Assembly (NCBI GenBank): GCA_004297315.1
Contig: SCTU01000218.1
Location: 1-7,286 of the forward strand
Reading direction: 5' to 3'
DNA length: 7,286 nucleotides
DNA from: Dehalococcoidia bacterium
GTDB taxonomy: Bacteria; Chloroflexota; Dehalococcoidia; UBA2979
The notes beneath the pieces were generated by a model. It ran no database searches. It saw only the letters and a program-made list of their open reading frames with translations, and was not told the origin of the DNA. Each line of letters opens with the position of its first letter. Within the stretch, counting starts at the first letter, position 1. Made by a program: the position numbers and the translations under genes. This document shows, in pieces, positions 1 to 6,044 of the stretch.

Positions 1-1
1 G

Positions 2-697
2 GCCACGCTGCTTTCCGCGACGAAGGGGATCGAGGTCGCCACGGGCCGGCGGATGACCGAGGTGCTTGCGGCGGCGCTACCTGGCCGTCCCGTGGCGGCG
101 ATCTCTGGCCCGAACCTCTCGCGCGAGGTGGTGGCGGGACTGCCCGGCTCCACCGTCATCGCGACGCGGGATGGCCCGGTGCAGGCGTTGCGGGCGGCGT
201 TTCACTCCACGGCGTTGCGCGTCTACACCTCGGAGGACGTGGTAGGCGTGGAGTTCGGCGGCGCGCTCAAGAACGTCATGGCGATTGCCGCCGGGATGGT
301 CGACGCGCTCGGGTTCGGGGACAACGCGAAGGCTGCGCTCCTCACGCGAGGGCTGGCGGAAATCACGCGCCTGGGCGCCTCGGCCGGCGCCGACCCGCTC
401 ACGTTCCAGGGGCTGGCCGGGATGGGCGACATGGTCGCGACGTCCTACAGCTCGCTGAGCCGCAACCGGCGCCTGGGTGAACTGGTCGCGGGCGGCCAGA
501 CGCTCCAGGAGGCCCTCGACGCGCTGGGCGAGACGGCCGAGGGCGTCACGACCATCCCCGCGGCCCTCGGCCTTGCCGGGCGCCTGGACGTGGAGATGCC
601 GATCACGCAGGGGCTGCAACGCGTGCTGTACGAGGGCCAGGCGCCGCGTGACGCCATGCGCGTGCTGATGGGCCGCGAGCCTCGCCCCGAACGCTAG
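2..697 (+). CDS. gpsA: Glycerol-3-phosphate dehydrogenase [NAD(P)+], 5' partial
   Basis: This enzyme reduces dihydroxyacetone phosphate to sn-glycerol-3-phosphate in the cytosol, the entry step to phospholipid synthesis. The gene enters from the left edge: the frame is open from base 2 and reads SATKGIE, a conserved GpsA motif, so the first internal ATG at 53 is not the start. About 231 residues are visible. The N-terminal Rossmann part with GxGxxG, about 100 residues in this family, lies outside the window. Visible motifs are SGPNLSREV, the GGALKN segment with the catalytic lysine (codon 269-271), the GMGDM segment, and SRNRRLG, which is part of the substrate-binding C-terminal domain. The usual Cys after GDLxxT is Ser here, which is unlikely to matter. 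The stop is TAG at 695-697. The HEAT-repeat gene follows after about 36 bases on the same strand, so transcriptional read-through is plausible. The identification is secure. Confidence 0.96.
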   Translation, partial: ATLLSATKGIEVATGRRMTEVLAAALPGRPVAAISGPNLSREVVAGLPGSTVIATRDGPVQALRAAFHSTALRVYTSEDVVGVEFGGALKNVMAIAAGMVDALGFGDNAKAALLTRGLAEITRLGASAGADPLTFQGLAGMGDMVATSYSSLSRNRRLGELVAGGQTLQEALDALGETAEGVTTIPAALGLAGRLDVEMPITQGLQRVLYEGQAPRDAMRVLMGREPRPER

Positions 698-720
698 GGG
701 CAGGGCTCCAGCACGCCCGG

Positions 721-736
721 TAGAATGGACGGAATG
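721..736 (+). promoter_or_regulatory. Candidate -10 box for leaderless transcription of the HEAT-repeat gene
   Basis: TAGAAT at 721-726 matches the TATAAT consensus at five of six bases and lies exactly seven bases before the ATG at 734-736. This TANNNT-N7-ATG arrangement is the one reported for leaderless genes in Deinococcus and some actinobacteria. There is no Shine-Dalgarno sequence at usable distance before either ATG (725 or 734), which fits leaderless initiation. No convincing -35 hexamer lies about 17 bases upstream. It could be chance, since the gene can also be transcribed from gpsA. Confidence 0.35.
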
Positions 737-1744
737 ACGAACGAACACGATGACGGACTGGAAGAAGACGAGCAGACCGATCTGCCCTCGGCAGAGGCGG
801 TGCTCGAGGAGATCGGGCGGGGCATGCCGCTCCAACCCACGCGGCTCCACGCCCTCTCCGAACCAAGCGCGGACACGCTGCAGCAACTCCTCCGGCTCTG
901 GCCGCGCCTGGTGCCGGAACGCCGTCGCGACGTCCTCGCCGCCCTCCAGCACGAGGCGGCGGAGCACTCGGTCCTCGACTTCCACCGTGTCTACCTGACT
1001 GCCCTCCGCGACGCGGACACGGCGACCCGCATGCTGGCGGTCCGCGGCCTCTTCGAGGAAGAGCGTCCCGAGATCATGCGGGTGCTGATGCCGATGTTGA
1101 CCGAGGACGCCTCGACCGATGTGCGGGTCGAGGTCGCGCGCGCGCTCGGGCAGCATGTCCTCGCGATGGAGTTTGGGCTGCTCGCGGAGGACGACGCGGA
1201 GGCGTTGATCGCTGGCCTCCGCGACACCATCGAAGACGTCGAGCAGCCCGACGAGGTGCGCGGCGCGGCCCTGGAGGCACTGGGCGCGTCGAGCGAGGAG
1301 GCGACGGCGGAGTTGATCTCGGAGCAGTACGAGACCGGCAGCGGCAAGATGAAACTCGCCGCGCTCCGCGCGATGGGCCGCAACGCCTCGGACGGCTGGC
1401 TCGACCTGCTCATCTACCACTTCGACGACGAGGACCCGGAGGTGCGCGCCGTCGCTGCCGAGGCTGCCGGACTGCTGCTGCTGGACGAGGCGGTGAGCCC
1501 CCTGGTCATGCTGGCGACCGAGGACAAAGACAACGACGTGCAGGTGGCCGCGATCAAGGCGTTGGGCGAGATCGCGAGCGACGAGGCGGAGCGGATCCTG
1601 ACGCGCTGGCAGCGCGAGCGCCACGAGCCGCACATCCGCGAGGCCTTGCGCGAGGCGCTGGGCTCGGTCCACCTGATCACGCAGGAGATGCGGCACGGGC
1701 AGTCCAGCCGGCCCGACTTCGGTGACGAGGAACCGCCGCTGTGA
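734..1744 (+). CDS. Acidic HEAT-repeat protein of unknown function
   Basis: Predicted to be a soluble alpha-solenoid scaffold of 336 residues from ATG 734, or 339 from the in-frame ATG at 725. The 734 start is preferred because the TAGAAT box overlaps the 725 ATG and neither has a ribosome binding site. Counting from 725, residues 1-30 are strongly acidic and probably disordered. Residues 95-300 form about six helical repeats of the HEAT_2 kind, recognisable by recurring patterns such as DVRVEVARALG, EVRGAALEALG, KLAALRAMG, EVRAVAAEAAG and VQVAAIKALGEI. The last 30 residues are polar. There is no signal peptide, membrane segment or enzyme motif. It ends with a TGA that overlaps the GTG start of the Nudix gene by four bases, which implies translational coupling. 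HEAT proteins generally bind other proteins. The partner is not evident, and the co-translated Nudix and GNAT proteins are obvious candidates. Confidence 0.85.
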   Translation: MTNEHDDGLEEDEQTDLPSAEAVLEEIGRGMPLQPTRLHALSEPSADTLQQLLRLWPRLVPERRRDVLAALQHEAAEHSVLDFHRVYLTALRDADTATRMLAVRGLFEEERPEIMRVLMPMLTEDASTDVRVEVARALGQHVLAMEFGLLAEDDAEALIAGLRDTIEDVEQPDEVRGAALEALGASSEEATAELISEQYETGSGKMKLAALRAMGRNASDGWLDLLIYHFDDEDPEVRAVAAEAAGLLLLDEAVSPLVMLATEDKDNDVQVAAIKALGEIASDEAERILTRWQRERHEPHIREALREALGSVHLITQEMRHGQSSRPDFGDEEPPL

Positions 1745-2181
1745 CCAGCATCTCGACGACACGCGACGAGTTCTCGGCCGGCGGTGTGGTCTACCGTCAC
1801 GGCGCGGACGGCGTGGAGATCGTCCTTGTGGGCCGGCGCCGGCAGCGGCTCTGGGCGTTGCCGAAGGGGAAGCCGGACGGCGACGAGGCCCCCGAGCAGA
1901 CGGCGTTGCGCGAGGTGCGCGAAGAGACGGGCCTGGAGGCGCGCATCGAGCAGCCACTGGGCGAGATCACCTACTGGTACACCGGGCACGACGGGCTGCG
2001 GGTGCACAAGAAGGTTTCGTACTTCCTCATGCAGGCGGTCGGCGGGGAGACCGCGGCGCACGACCACGAGTTCGACGACGTCGTGTGGGTGCACCTCTCG
2101 GAGGCTGAGCGGCTGCTGACGCACAGAAACCAACTGCCGATCCTGCGGCGCGTCGCGGAACTGACGGAGCGCGTGGCGTGA
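1741..2181 (+). CDS. Nudix hydrolase, Ap4A/Ap6A-hydrolase-like
   Basis: A Nudix-fold pyrophosphohydrolase of 146 residues. Residues 43-65 match the Nudix signature GX5EX7REUXEEXGU exactly: G43, E49, then REVREETGL at 57-65, with the metal-binding glutamates in REVREE. The N-terminal SAGGVVYR, the LPKG just before the box, and a later SYFLM strand resemble the small dinucleoside-polyphosphate hydrolases (Thermus Ndx1 type), so hydrolysis of diadenosine polyphosphates is a reasonable but unproved guess; other nucleoside diphosphate derivatives are possible. The start is GTG at 1741, within the GTGA overlap with the HEAT gene stop. No ATG fits, and the SAGGVV strand must be included. It ends in a second GTGA overlap with the GNAT gene. 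The protein is cytosolic, with no signal sequence. Confidence 0.93.
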   Translation: MTSISTTRDEFSAGGVVYRHGADGVEIVLVGRRRQRLWALPKGKPDGDEAPEQTALREVREETGLEARIEQPLGEITYWYTGHDGLRVHKKVSYFLMQAVGGETAAHDHEFDDVVWVHLSEAERLLTHRNQLPILRRVAELTERVA

Positions 2182-2759
2182 CCGCCACGCAGCCGCGCAC
2201 CATTCGGACGGGGCGCCTCGTGCGGCTGCGGGAGAAGACGCTGGACGACGCGGAGCACGACTACGCCTGGCGGACCGACCAGGAACTCGCCGCCTACGAC
2301 GCGGCGCGCCCGCTGACCGTGCGCTTCAAGGACTTTGTCGCCTCCCTGGCGGAGGAGTTGAAGTACCCAACGGCCCACCGCCGCACCTTCGCCATCGAGG
2401 ACCTCGAGAGCGGCAAGCACATCGGCAACGTCATGTACTACGGGTATGACGCCTCGCGACGCGAGGCGGAGATCGGCATCACCATTGGCGACCGCGACTA
2501 CTGGTCGCGTGGGTTTGGCGTCGACGTGGTGCAGACGATCCTAGGGCACCTGTTTGAGGAGATGCGGCTGCGGCGGGTGTACCTGCACACCCTGACTTGG
2601 AACTACCGCGCACAGAAGTCGTTCGAGCGCGCCGGGTTCAAGCGCATCCGCCAGCTCTCCCGCGGTGGGTATGAGTTCATCTACATGGAGGCCACGCCGG
2701 AGACGCTCGCTGCGTCGCTGCTGCCGTCTGCCCGCAAGCCGGACGACGAGTCTCGATAG
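2178..2759 (+). CDS. GNAT family N-acetyltransferase, RimJ/RimL-like
   Basis: A 193-residue acetyl-CoA-dependent acyltransferase, about the usual length for the RimJ/RimL/SpeG group. The N-terminal RTGRLVRLREKTLDD is the typical first strand. GKHIGNVMYYGYD and EAEIGITIGD are the central strands, and WSRGFGVDVV (about residues 111-120) is the acetyl-CoA pyrophosphate-binding loop of the Q/RxxGxG/A kind. NYRAQKSFERAGFKR is the conserved helix after strand 5 that carries the AxxxYexxGF-like signature. The C-terminal 25 residues are a polar tail. The substrate cannot be named; ribosomal protein N-termini, polyamines or small amines are all used by relatives. The start is GTG at 2178, overlapping the Nudix stop by four bases. 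The gene is last in its unit, and a hairpin terminator follows 25 bases after the stop. Confidence 0.9.
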   Translation: MTATQPRTIRTGRLVRLREKTLDDAEHDYAWRTDQELAAYDAARPLTVRFKDFVASLAEELKYPTAHRRTFAIEDLESGKHIGNVMYYGYDASRREAEIGITIGDRDYWSRGFGVDVVQTILGHLFEEMRLRRVYLHTLTWNYRAQKSFERAGFKRIRQLSRGGYEFIYMEATPETLAASLLPSARKPDDESR

Positions 2760-2784
2760 CCCCGCTGGCGCACGCAGACGGAAA

Positions 2785-2807
2785 AGGGCCGCCCATTGGG
2801 CGGCCCT
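2785..2807. terminator. Shared hairpin terminator between convergent operons
   Basis: A perfect 10-bp inverted repeat (AGGGCCGCCC at 2785-2794, GGGCGGCCCT at 2798-2807) closes on a 3-base loop. Read on the minus strand it is followed by TTTTCC, a short T-tract, so it is best placed to stop the SDR operon whose last stop codon ends at 2849. On the plus strand it is preceded by GAAAA and followed by CTCTC, giving a weaker terminator for the gpsA/HEAT/Nudix/GNAT unit. Its place between two converging genes supports use in both directions. Confidence 0.85.
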
Positions 2808-2848
2808 CTCGTCGCATTCGCCTCATGCGGCCTCGGAGGCCTCGAGCG

Positions 2849-3817
2849 CTAGGCGGACGCCTTCGCGACCGGCCGGCCGGGAAGGTCGAGGTCCGCCGGG
2901 GGCGGCGCCGGGTTCATGAGCCCGGCGAGGAGTTGAGACGGCACCAGCCCGCGGAGCTCGTCCACGGTCCACATGCCGCCCTTCGCGATCGTGCGGTTTG
3001 GCGTCTCGTCCCACGCCAGCGACACGGAGCCGCCAGAGACATAGAAGATCTTGCCGTTGATGTTCCACGCCTGGTCCGAGAGCAGGTAGCAGGTCATCGG
3101 CGCCACGTAGTGCGGGGCCATCAGCTGCTGCACGATCGACTCCTGGCGCGGGGCGGCCTGGGCAATGCCGGCGCGTGCCCGCAACTCGCGGGCGCTGTCC
3201 GGGACGCTGGCCGTCATGCGGGTCGCCGCGGCCGGCGAGATGCCGTTCGAGGTGATGCCGTAGCGGCCGAGGTCGCGGGCGAGGCAGCGGATGCCGCCGG
3301 CGATCCCGGCCTTCGCCGCGCCGTAGTTGGACTGGCCGGCGTTGCCGTTGAGGCCCGAGCCGGACGAGAACGCGAGAATCCGGCCGTACCGGTTCTGCCG
3401 CATGATGACAGAGGCCGGCTTCGCGACGTTGAAGTAGCCGGTCAGGTGGACAGCGACCACGTCGTCCCACTCCGACTCGGACAGGTTGAAGATCATGCGG
3501 TCGCGCAGGATCCCGGCGACGTGGATCACGCCGTCCAGCCGGCCGAAGGCGTCCACGGCCTGCTTGATCATGTTCTCGCCGCCGGCCTCGGTGGCCACGC
3601 TGTCGGTGTTCACGACAGCCTTGCCACCGGCGTCGGTGATCTCCTTGACGGTCTCAGCGGCCGGGCCGGCGTCGTGGCCGGAGCCGTCCACGTTCACGCC
3701 CGGGTCGTTCACGACCACGGAGCCGCCCAGCGCGGCGGCCAGTTTCGCAACTTCACGTCCCATGCCACGGCCGGCGCCGGTCACGACGTACGAACGGCCC
3801 TCCAGGGGCTTTGCCAT
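2849..3817 (-). CDS. SDR-family 3-hydroxyacyl-CoA dehydrogenase, MFE-2/HSD17B4-like (second copy)
   Basis: An NAD-dependent short-chain dehydrogenase of 322 residues, predicted to oxidise a (3R)-hydroxyacyl-CoA to the 3-ketoacyl-CoA. Visible are the cofactor loop TGAGRGMG (13-20), VVVNDPG with Asp38 at the end of strand 2 (favouring NAD over NADP), AGILRDRMIFN (101-111), and the catalytic Ser152, Tyr165 and Lys169 in SSGSG...NYGAAK. The AGILRDR, YGRI and GNxGQxNYxAAK stretches are hallmarks of the dehydrogenase domain of peroxisomal multifunctional enzyme 2. A C-terminal extension (about 250-322) with WNING, SGG and PAPP goes beyond the core SDR fold. The NNAG motif reads HVAG, unlike its paralog. 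The start at 3817 has AGAGG nine bases upstream. It is the last gene of the operon, 24 bases after its paralog, with the terminator downstream. Steroid or other secondary alcohol substrates cannot be excluded. Confidence 0.92.
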   Translation of the reverse strand: MAKPLEGRSYVVTGAGRGMGREVAKLAAALGGSVVVNDPGVNVDGSGHDAGPAAETVKEITDAGGKAVVNTDSVATEAGGENMIKQAVDAFGRLDGVIHVAGILRDRMIFNLSESEWDDVVAVHLTGYFNVAKPASVIMRQNRYGRILAFSSGSGLNGNAGQSNYGAAKAGIAGGIRCLARDLGRYGITSNGISPAAATRMTASVPDSARELRARAGIAQAAPRQESIVQQLMAPHYVAPMTCYLLSDQAWNINGKIFYVSGGSVSLAWDETPNRTIAKGGMWTVDELRGLVPSQLLAGLMNPAPPPADLDLPGRPVAKASA

Positions 3818-3841
3818 GTTCGGATTCCTCTCTTTCCGCGA

Positions 3842-4822
3842 CTACGCGAGCGCGCGCGCAGGGATGTCGCGGCCGGGGACTTCGACGTCCTCGCGCGGGG
3901 GGGCCGGGTTGTCGATGCCCTTCATCAGGACCGCGTTCACCGCGTCGTCAAGCTCGTCCAGGGTCCACAGGCCCGGCTTGAAGATCGTGCGCATCGCCGT
4001 CGGGTGGTGCGCCACGGAGACGGTGCCACCGGAGACGTTGAACACCCAGCCGTTGATGTTCCACGCGTCGTCCGAGGCGATATACGCCACCATCGGCGCG
4101 ACGAACTCGGGCTCGCGCAGGCCACCGAAGGCGCTCTGGCGGGCGACGGGCGTCGCGTCGCCCGCGCCCTGGATGCCCGCGGTCGAGCGCAACTGGCGCG
4201 CCGAGTCCGGCACGGTCTGCGTCATGCGCGTGGCGGCGCCGGGGGCGATCGCGTTGCAGGTCACGCCGTAGCGGCCCAGGTCCTTCGCCACGACTCGCGT
4301 CATGCCGGCGATCGCCGACTTGGCCGCGCCGTAGTTGAACTGGCCGGTGTTGCCGAGCGTGCCCGAGGTGGAGGAGAAGTTGATGATCCGGCCATAGCGC
4401 TGCTGCCGCATGAGGACAGACGCCGGCTTGATCGTGTTGTAGTGGCCCTTCAGGTGGGTGGCGATGACCGCGTCCCACTCTTCCTTGGCCATGTTGAAGA
4501 TCATGCGGTCGCGCAGGATGCCGGCCACGTTGACCAGGATGTCGATCCGGCCCCACTGGTCCACGGCCTGCTTGACCATGTTTTCGCCACCGGAGAACTC
4601 CGCGACGGAGTCGGTATTGACGACGGCCTGCCCGCCCGCCGCCTTGATCTCGTTCACGACCTGCTGCGCCGGACCGGCGTCACCGCCGGAGCCGTCCACG
4701 TTCACGCCGGGGTCGTTGACGACGACCTTCGCGCCCTCTTTCGCGAACAGCATTGCGATGCCGCGGCCGATGCCACGGCCCGAGCCCGTGACGACGGCGA
4801 CCTTGCCGTCCAGTGCGCCCAT
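3842..4822 (-). CDS. SDR-family 3-hydroxyacyl-CoA dehydrogenase, MFE-2/HSD17B4-like (first copy)
   Basis: A 326-residue paralog of the following gene, with the same predicted reaction, oxidation of a (3R)-hydroxyacyl-CoA with NAD. The cofactor loop is TGSGRGIG (12-19), VVVNDPG carries the NAD-type Asp, NVAGILRDRMIFN is at 98-110, and the catalytic Ser151, Tyr164 and Lys168 fall at the same numbers as in human HSD17B4. CNAIAPGAATRMTQTV closely follows the family pattern near the substrate pocket. It aligns with its neighbour without gaps over the first 150 residues, then has a short insertion around 220-235 (AGDATPVARQ). The ATG at 4822 is chosen because AGAGG lies eight bases before it and the fold begins at once (GALDGKVAVVTG). 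The in-frame ATG at 4861 would add 13 residues without fold content and has no ribosome binding site. It sits 83 bases after the MaoC gene, in the same operon. Confidence 0.92.
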   Translation of the reverse strand: MGALDGKVAVVTGSGRGIGRGIAMLFAKEGAKVVVNDPGVNVDGSGGDAGPAQQVVNEIKAAGGQAVVNTDSVAEFSGGENMVKQAVDQWGRIDILVNVAGILRDRMIFNMAKEEWDAVIATHLKGHYNTIKPASVLMRQQRYGRIINFSSTSGTLGNTGQFNYGAAKSAIAGMTRVVAKDLGRYGVTCNAIAPGAATRMTQTVPDSARQLRSTAGIQGAGDATPVARQSAFGGLREPEFVAPMVAYIASDDAWNINGWVFNVSGGTVSVAHHPTAMRTIFKPGLWTLDELDDAVNAVLMKGIDNPAPPREDVEVPGRDIPARALA

Positions 4823-4868
4823 ATCCCGTTCCTCTCCCGCCCTCTCCCGAGGGCACTTCACAGATGCA

Positions 4869-4889
4869 CATCCTCAACGACGGAGGATG
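4869..4889 (-). other. Small hairpin between MaoC hydratase and SDR genes
   Basis: CATCCTC at 4869-4875 and GAGGATG at 4883-4889 form a perfect 7-bp stem with a 7-base loop, just after the MaoC stop codon. A second 6-bp stem (GCCCTC 4839-4844, GAGGGC 4849-4854) lies between it and the SDR ribosome binding site. Neither has a T-tract. They may affect mRNA stability or relative expression inside the operon, or be chance in G+C-rich sequence. Confidence 0.3.
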
Positions 4890-4905
4890 CGGATCGCCTG
4901 TACCA

Positions 4906-5337
4906 CTACCCGCGTGCCGGCAACGTCACCGTCCCGGACCCGGGGGAGGTCCGTTGCCCGGACGGGTTCTCCGTCCATATCTCGAGGTCGACGAGGTGGT
5001 GTGGCCCGTCGACGTATTTCCTGGTGACCACGCCACGGCAGATGATGTCCTGGTTGGGATAGTCCATCCCGCGGTACGTACATCCAAACGTCCGTACCGC
5101 TCCGCCCGGCGCCACCCAGTCGTGGAGGAGCTGGCCAAGGAAGGCGTTCTTCAACGCCCCGTGGACGATGATCCCCTCCAGGCCGGTCTCCTTCGCGAAG
5201 GCCTGATCATAGTGGATCTGGTAGTAGTCGCCGGACGCGCCCGCCCATACGACCAGCTGCTGCGTGGAGCAGTTCTTCGGGAGCGTGGGGATCTCGTCTC
5301 CGACGCTCACGTCCTCCCAGTAGGTCTGCTCCGCCAT
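4906..5337 (-). CDS. MaoC-like (R)-specific enoyl-CoA hydratase, catalytic hot-dog subunit
   Basis: A single hot-dog domain protein of 143 residues, predicted to add or remove water at the 2,3-position of an acyl-CoA giving the (3R)-hydroxy form. The motif GDYYQIH (36-42) aligns with the hydratase-2 signature GDxNPxH and keeps the catalytic pair Asp37 and His42; the usual Asn is Tyr. IIVHGAL (56-62) is the conserved loop following the hot-dog helix. The C-terminal SPGSGTVTLP is the last strand. The length is normal for HadB/PhaJ-type proteins. The ATG at 5337 directly follows an in-frame TGA, with a modest AGAAGG upstream. The gene lies 41 bases after the FAS1-like subunit gene and 83 before the first SDR, so the two hot-dog proteins probably form a heterodimer that feeds the SDR. 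Confidence 0.9.
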   Translation of the reverse strand: MAEQTYWEDVSVGDEIPTLPKNCSTQQLVVWAGASGDYYQIHYDQAFAKETGLEGIIVHGALKNAFLGQLLHDWVAPGGAVRTFGCTYRGMDYPNQDIICRGVVTRKYVDGPHHLVDLEIWTENPSGQRTSPGSGTVTLPARG

Positions 5338-5378
5338 TCAGCGCCTTCTGTCTGTCGTCTGGCCGGGCCGCGCGGGCC

Positions 5379-5849
5379 CTAGTAGTTGATCAAGCTGCCG
5401 TACATCTTCGCGACCAGCATCCCGTCCGAGCGGACGTACGAGGTCTCGCGGAACGTGATGAGCATGGGGCCGATCGAGCCCTGGCGCTCCTGGTATTCGG
5501 TGACCTTCGAGCGGGAGTGCACGACGTCCCCCGCGCAGAGTGGCTCGAAGTACTCGAAGGTGGTGCCGCCATTCAGGATGCGCCGGAACCGCGTCTTCGC
5601 CCTCGCGTGTCCGCCGGTCTCGACGTTCTCGCCAGGCCGGAAGACTGGACTTCCAAGGAAGCCGGGTGGGGCGACGATGTCGCGATAACCGCGTTCTCGG
5701 GCGATGTCACGGTCGTAGAAAATCAAGTCGGTATGTCCCACCGCCCGCGCGAAAAGGCGACAACCGGTGGACGTCACCTCGGAGACCGTCTCCGGGCCGT
5801 CCACGCCGATCAGTGCCCGCATCTCGTCCGTGATCATCGACTCCGCCAT
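5379..5849 (-). CDS. MaoC/FAS1-like dehydratase subunit (HadA-like, dyad absent)
   Basis: A 156-residue hot-dog protein of the FAS1-like dehydratase (MaoC N-terminal) kind. RLFARAVGHTDLIFYD (31-46) occupies the place of the hydratase motif, but the catalytic Asp and His positions appear to be His39 and Phe44, so it is unlikely to be active by itself. GYRDIVAPPGF (54-64), NGGTTFEYFEPLCAGD (93-108) and PMLITFRETSY (128-138) match the family pattern seen in mycobacterial HadA/HadC, which bind the acyl chain for a catalytic HadB partner. That partner is probably the next gene. The start at 5849 is set by a strong AGGAGG six bases upstream (plus-strand 5856-5861). The in-frame ATG at 5897 would add 16 residues, swallow this site, and has no comparable signal. 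It is the first gene after the promoter at 5940-5968. Confidence 0.88.
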   Translation of the reverse strand: MAESMITDEMRALIGVDGPETVSEVTSTGCRLFARAVGHTDLIFYDRDIARERGYRDIVAPPGFLGSPVFRPGENVETGGHARAKTRFRRILNGGTTFEYFEPLCAGDVVHSRSKVTEYQERQGSIGPMLITFRETSYVRSDGMLVAKMYGSLINY

Positions 5850-5939
5850 CGACTCCCTCCTCAAGAGTGAGTGAGTTGTCGGTTTTTGGCGTAGCACGGT
5901 AGAGGGACGCCGCTGCGTCTGCCCCCACGCCGCGCGCGA

Positions 5940-5968
5940 ACGATATCGACGCCCCTTCGGGGTGTCAA
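5940..5968 (-). promoter_or_regulatory. Strong sigma70-like promoter for the MaoC-MaoC-SDR-SDR operon
   Basis: On the minus strand TTGACA (plus 5963-5968) is a perfect -35 hexamer. Exactly 17 bases later comes TATCGT (plus 5940-5945), matching the -10 consensus at four of six bases. Transcription would begin near 5933 and leave a leader of about 80 bases before the MaoC/FAS1-like start at 5849. The site lies in the 195-base gap after the PHP gene and points the right way. No competing promoter this good was seen in the gap. Confidence 0.65.
5948..5966. promoter_or_regulatory. Palindrome in the promoter spacer: operator candidate
   Basis: GACGCCCC (5948-5955) and GGGGTGTC (5959-5966) form an inverted repeat around TTC. 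The core CCCC-TTC-GGGG arms are perfect and only one position in the outer arms is mismatched as DNA (G.T as RNA). It fills the spacer between the -35 and -10 boxes, where a bound repressor would block RNA polymerase. As RNA on the plus strand it would be an 8-bp hairpin. On the minus strand it could also act as a weak terminator for the PHP gene, but it lacks a T-tract. No regulator gene is in the window. Confidence 0.5.
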
Positions 5969-6044
5969 ACCTGCAAGCGTCATCGACGCGGCGTTGACCT
6001 GATGGCGCCCCACACCCCGGGGATGCACCGCGATGCGAGGCCGT

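Noticed and set aside
77..1957. A 626-codon open frame on the minus strand
   Set aside because: Antisense to gpsA, the HEAT-repeat gene and the start of the Nudix gene. The translation is Arg/Ala/Gly-rich without any domain pattern.
2829..2841. GGCCTCGGAGGCC palindrome between the SDR stop and the terminator
   Set aside because: The stem is only five pairs with a 3-base loop and has no T-tract; the neighbouring 10-bp hairpin explains termination better.
4823..4861. Upstream ATG (4861) as the start of the first SDR
   Set aside because: It adds 13 polar residues before the fold and has no ribosome binding site, whereas ATG 4822 has AGAGG at eight bases and begins directly with the first strand.
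2825..5062. A 745-codon open frame on the plus strand across both SDR genes
   Set aside because: It is exactly antisense to two well-recognised SDR genes and part of MaoC. Its internal repetition (two similar His/Val/Asp-rich halves) simply mirrors the SDR duplication. Long antisense frames are expected in G+C-rich coding DNA.
5856..5876. Three tandem ACTC units (minus strand) beside the AGGAGG site, possibly masking it
   Set aside because: Only short, imperfect pairing with the ribosome binding site is possible, so an RNA switch is not supported.
5850..5897. Upstream ATG (5897) as the start of the MaoC/FAS1-like gene
   Set aside because: The extension would cover the strong AGGAGG site six bases before ATG 5849 and encodes no family sequence.
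5980..5998. Imperfect inverted repeat around ACGC-G-GCGT upstream of the -35 box
   Set aside because: Outer arms do not pair without a bulge; it is weak compared with the palindrome in the promoter spacer.
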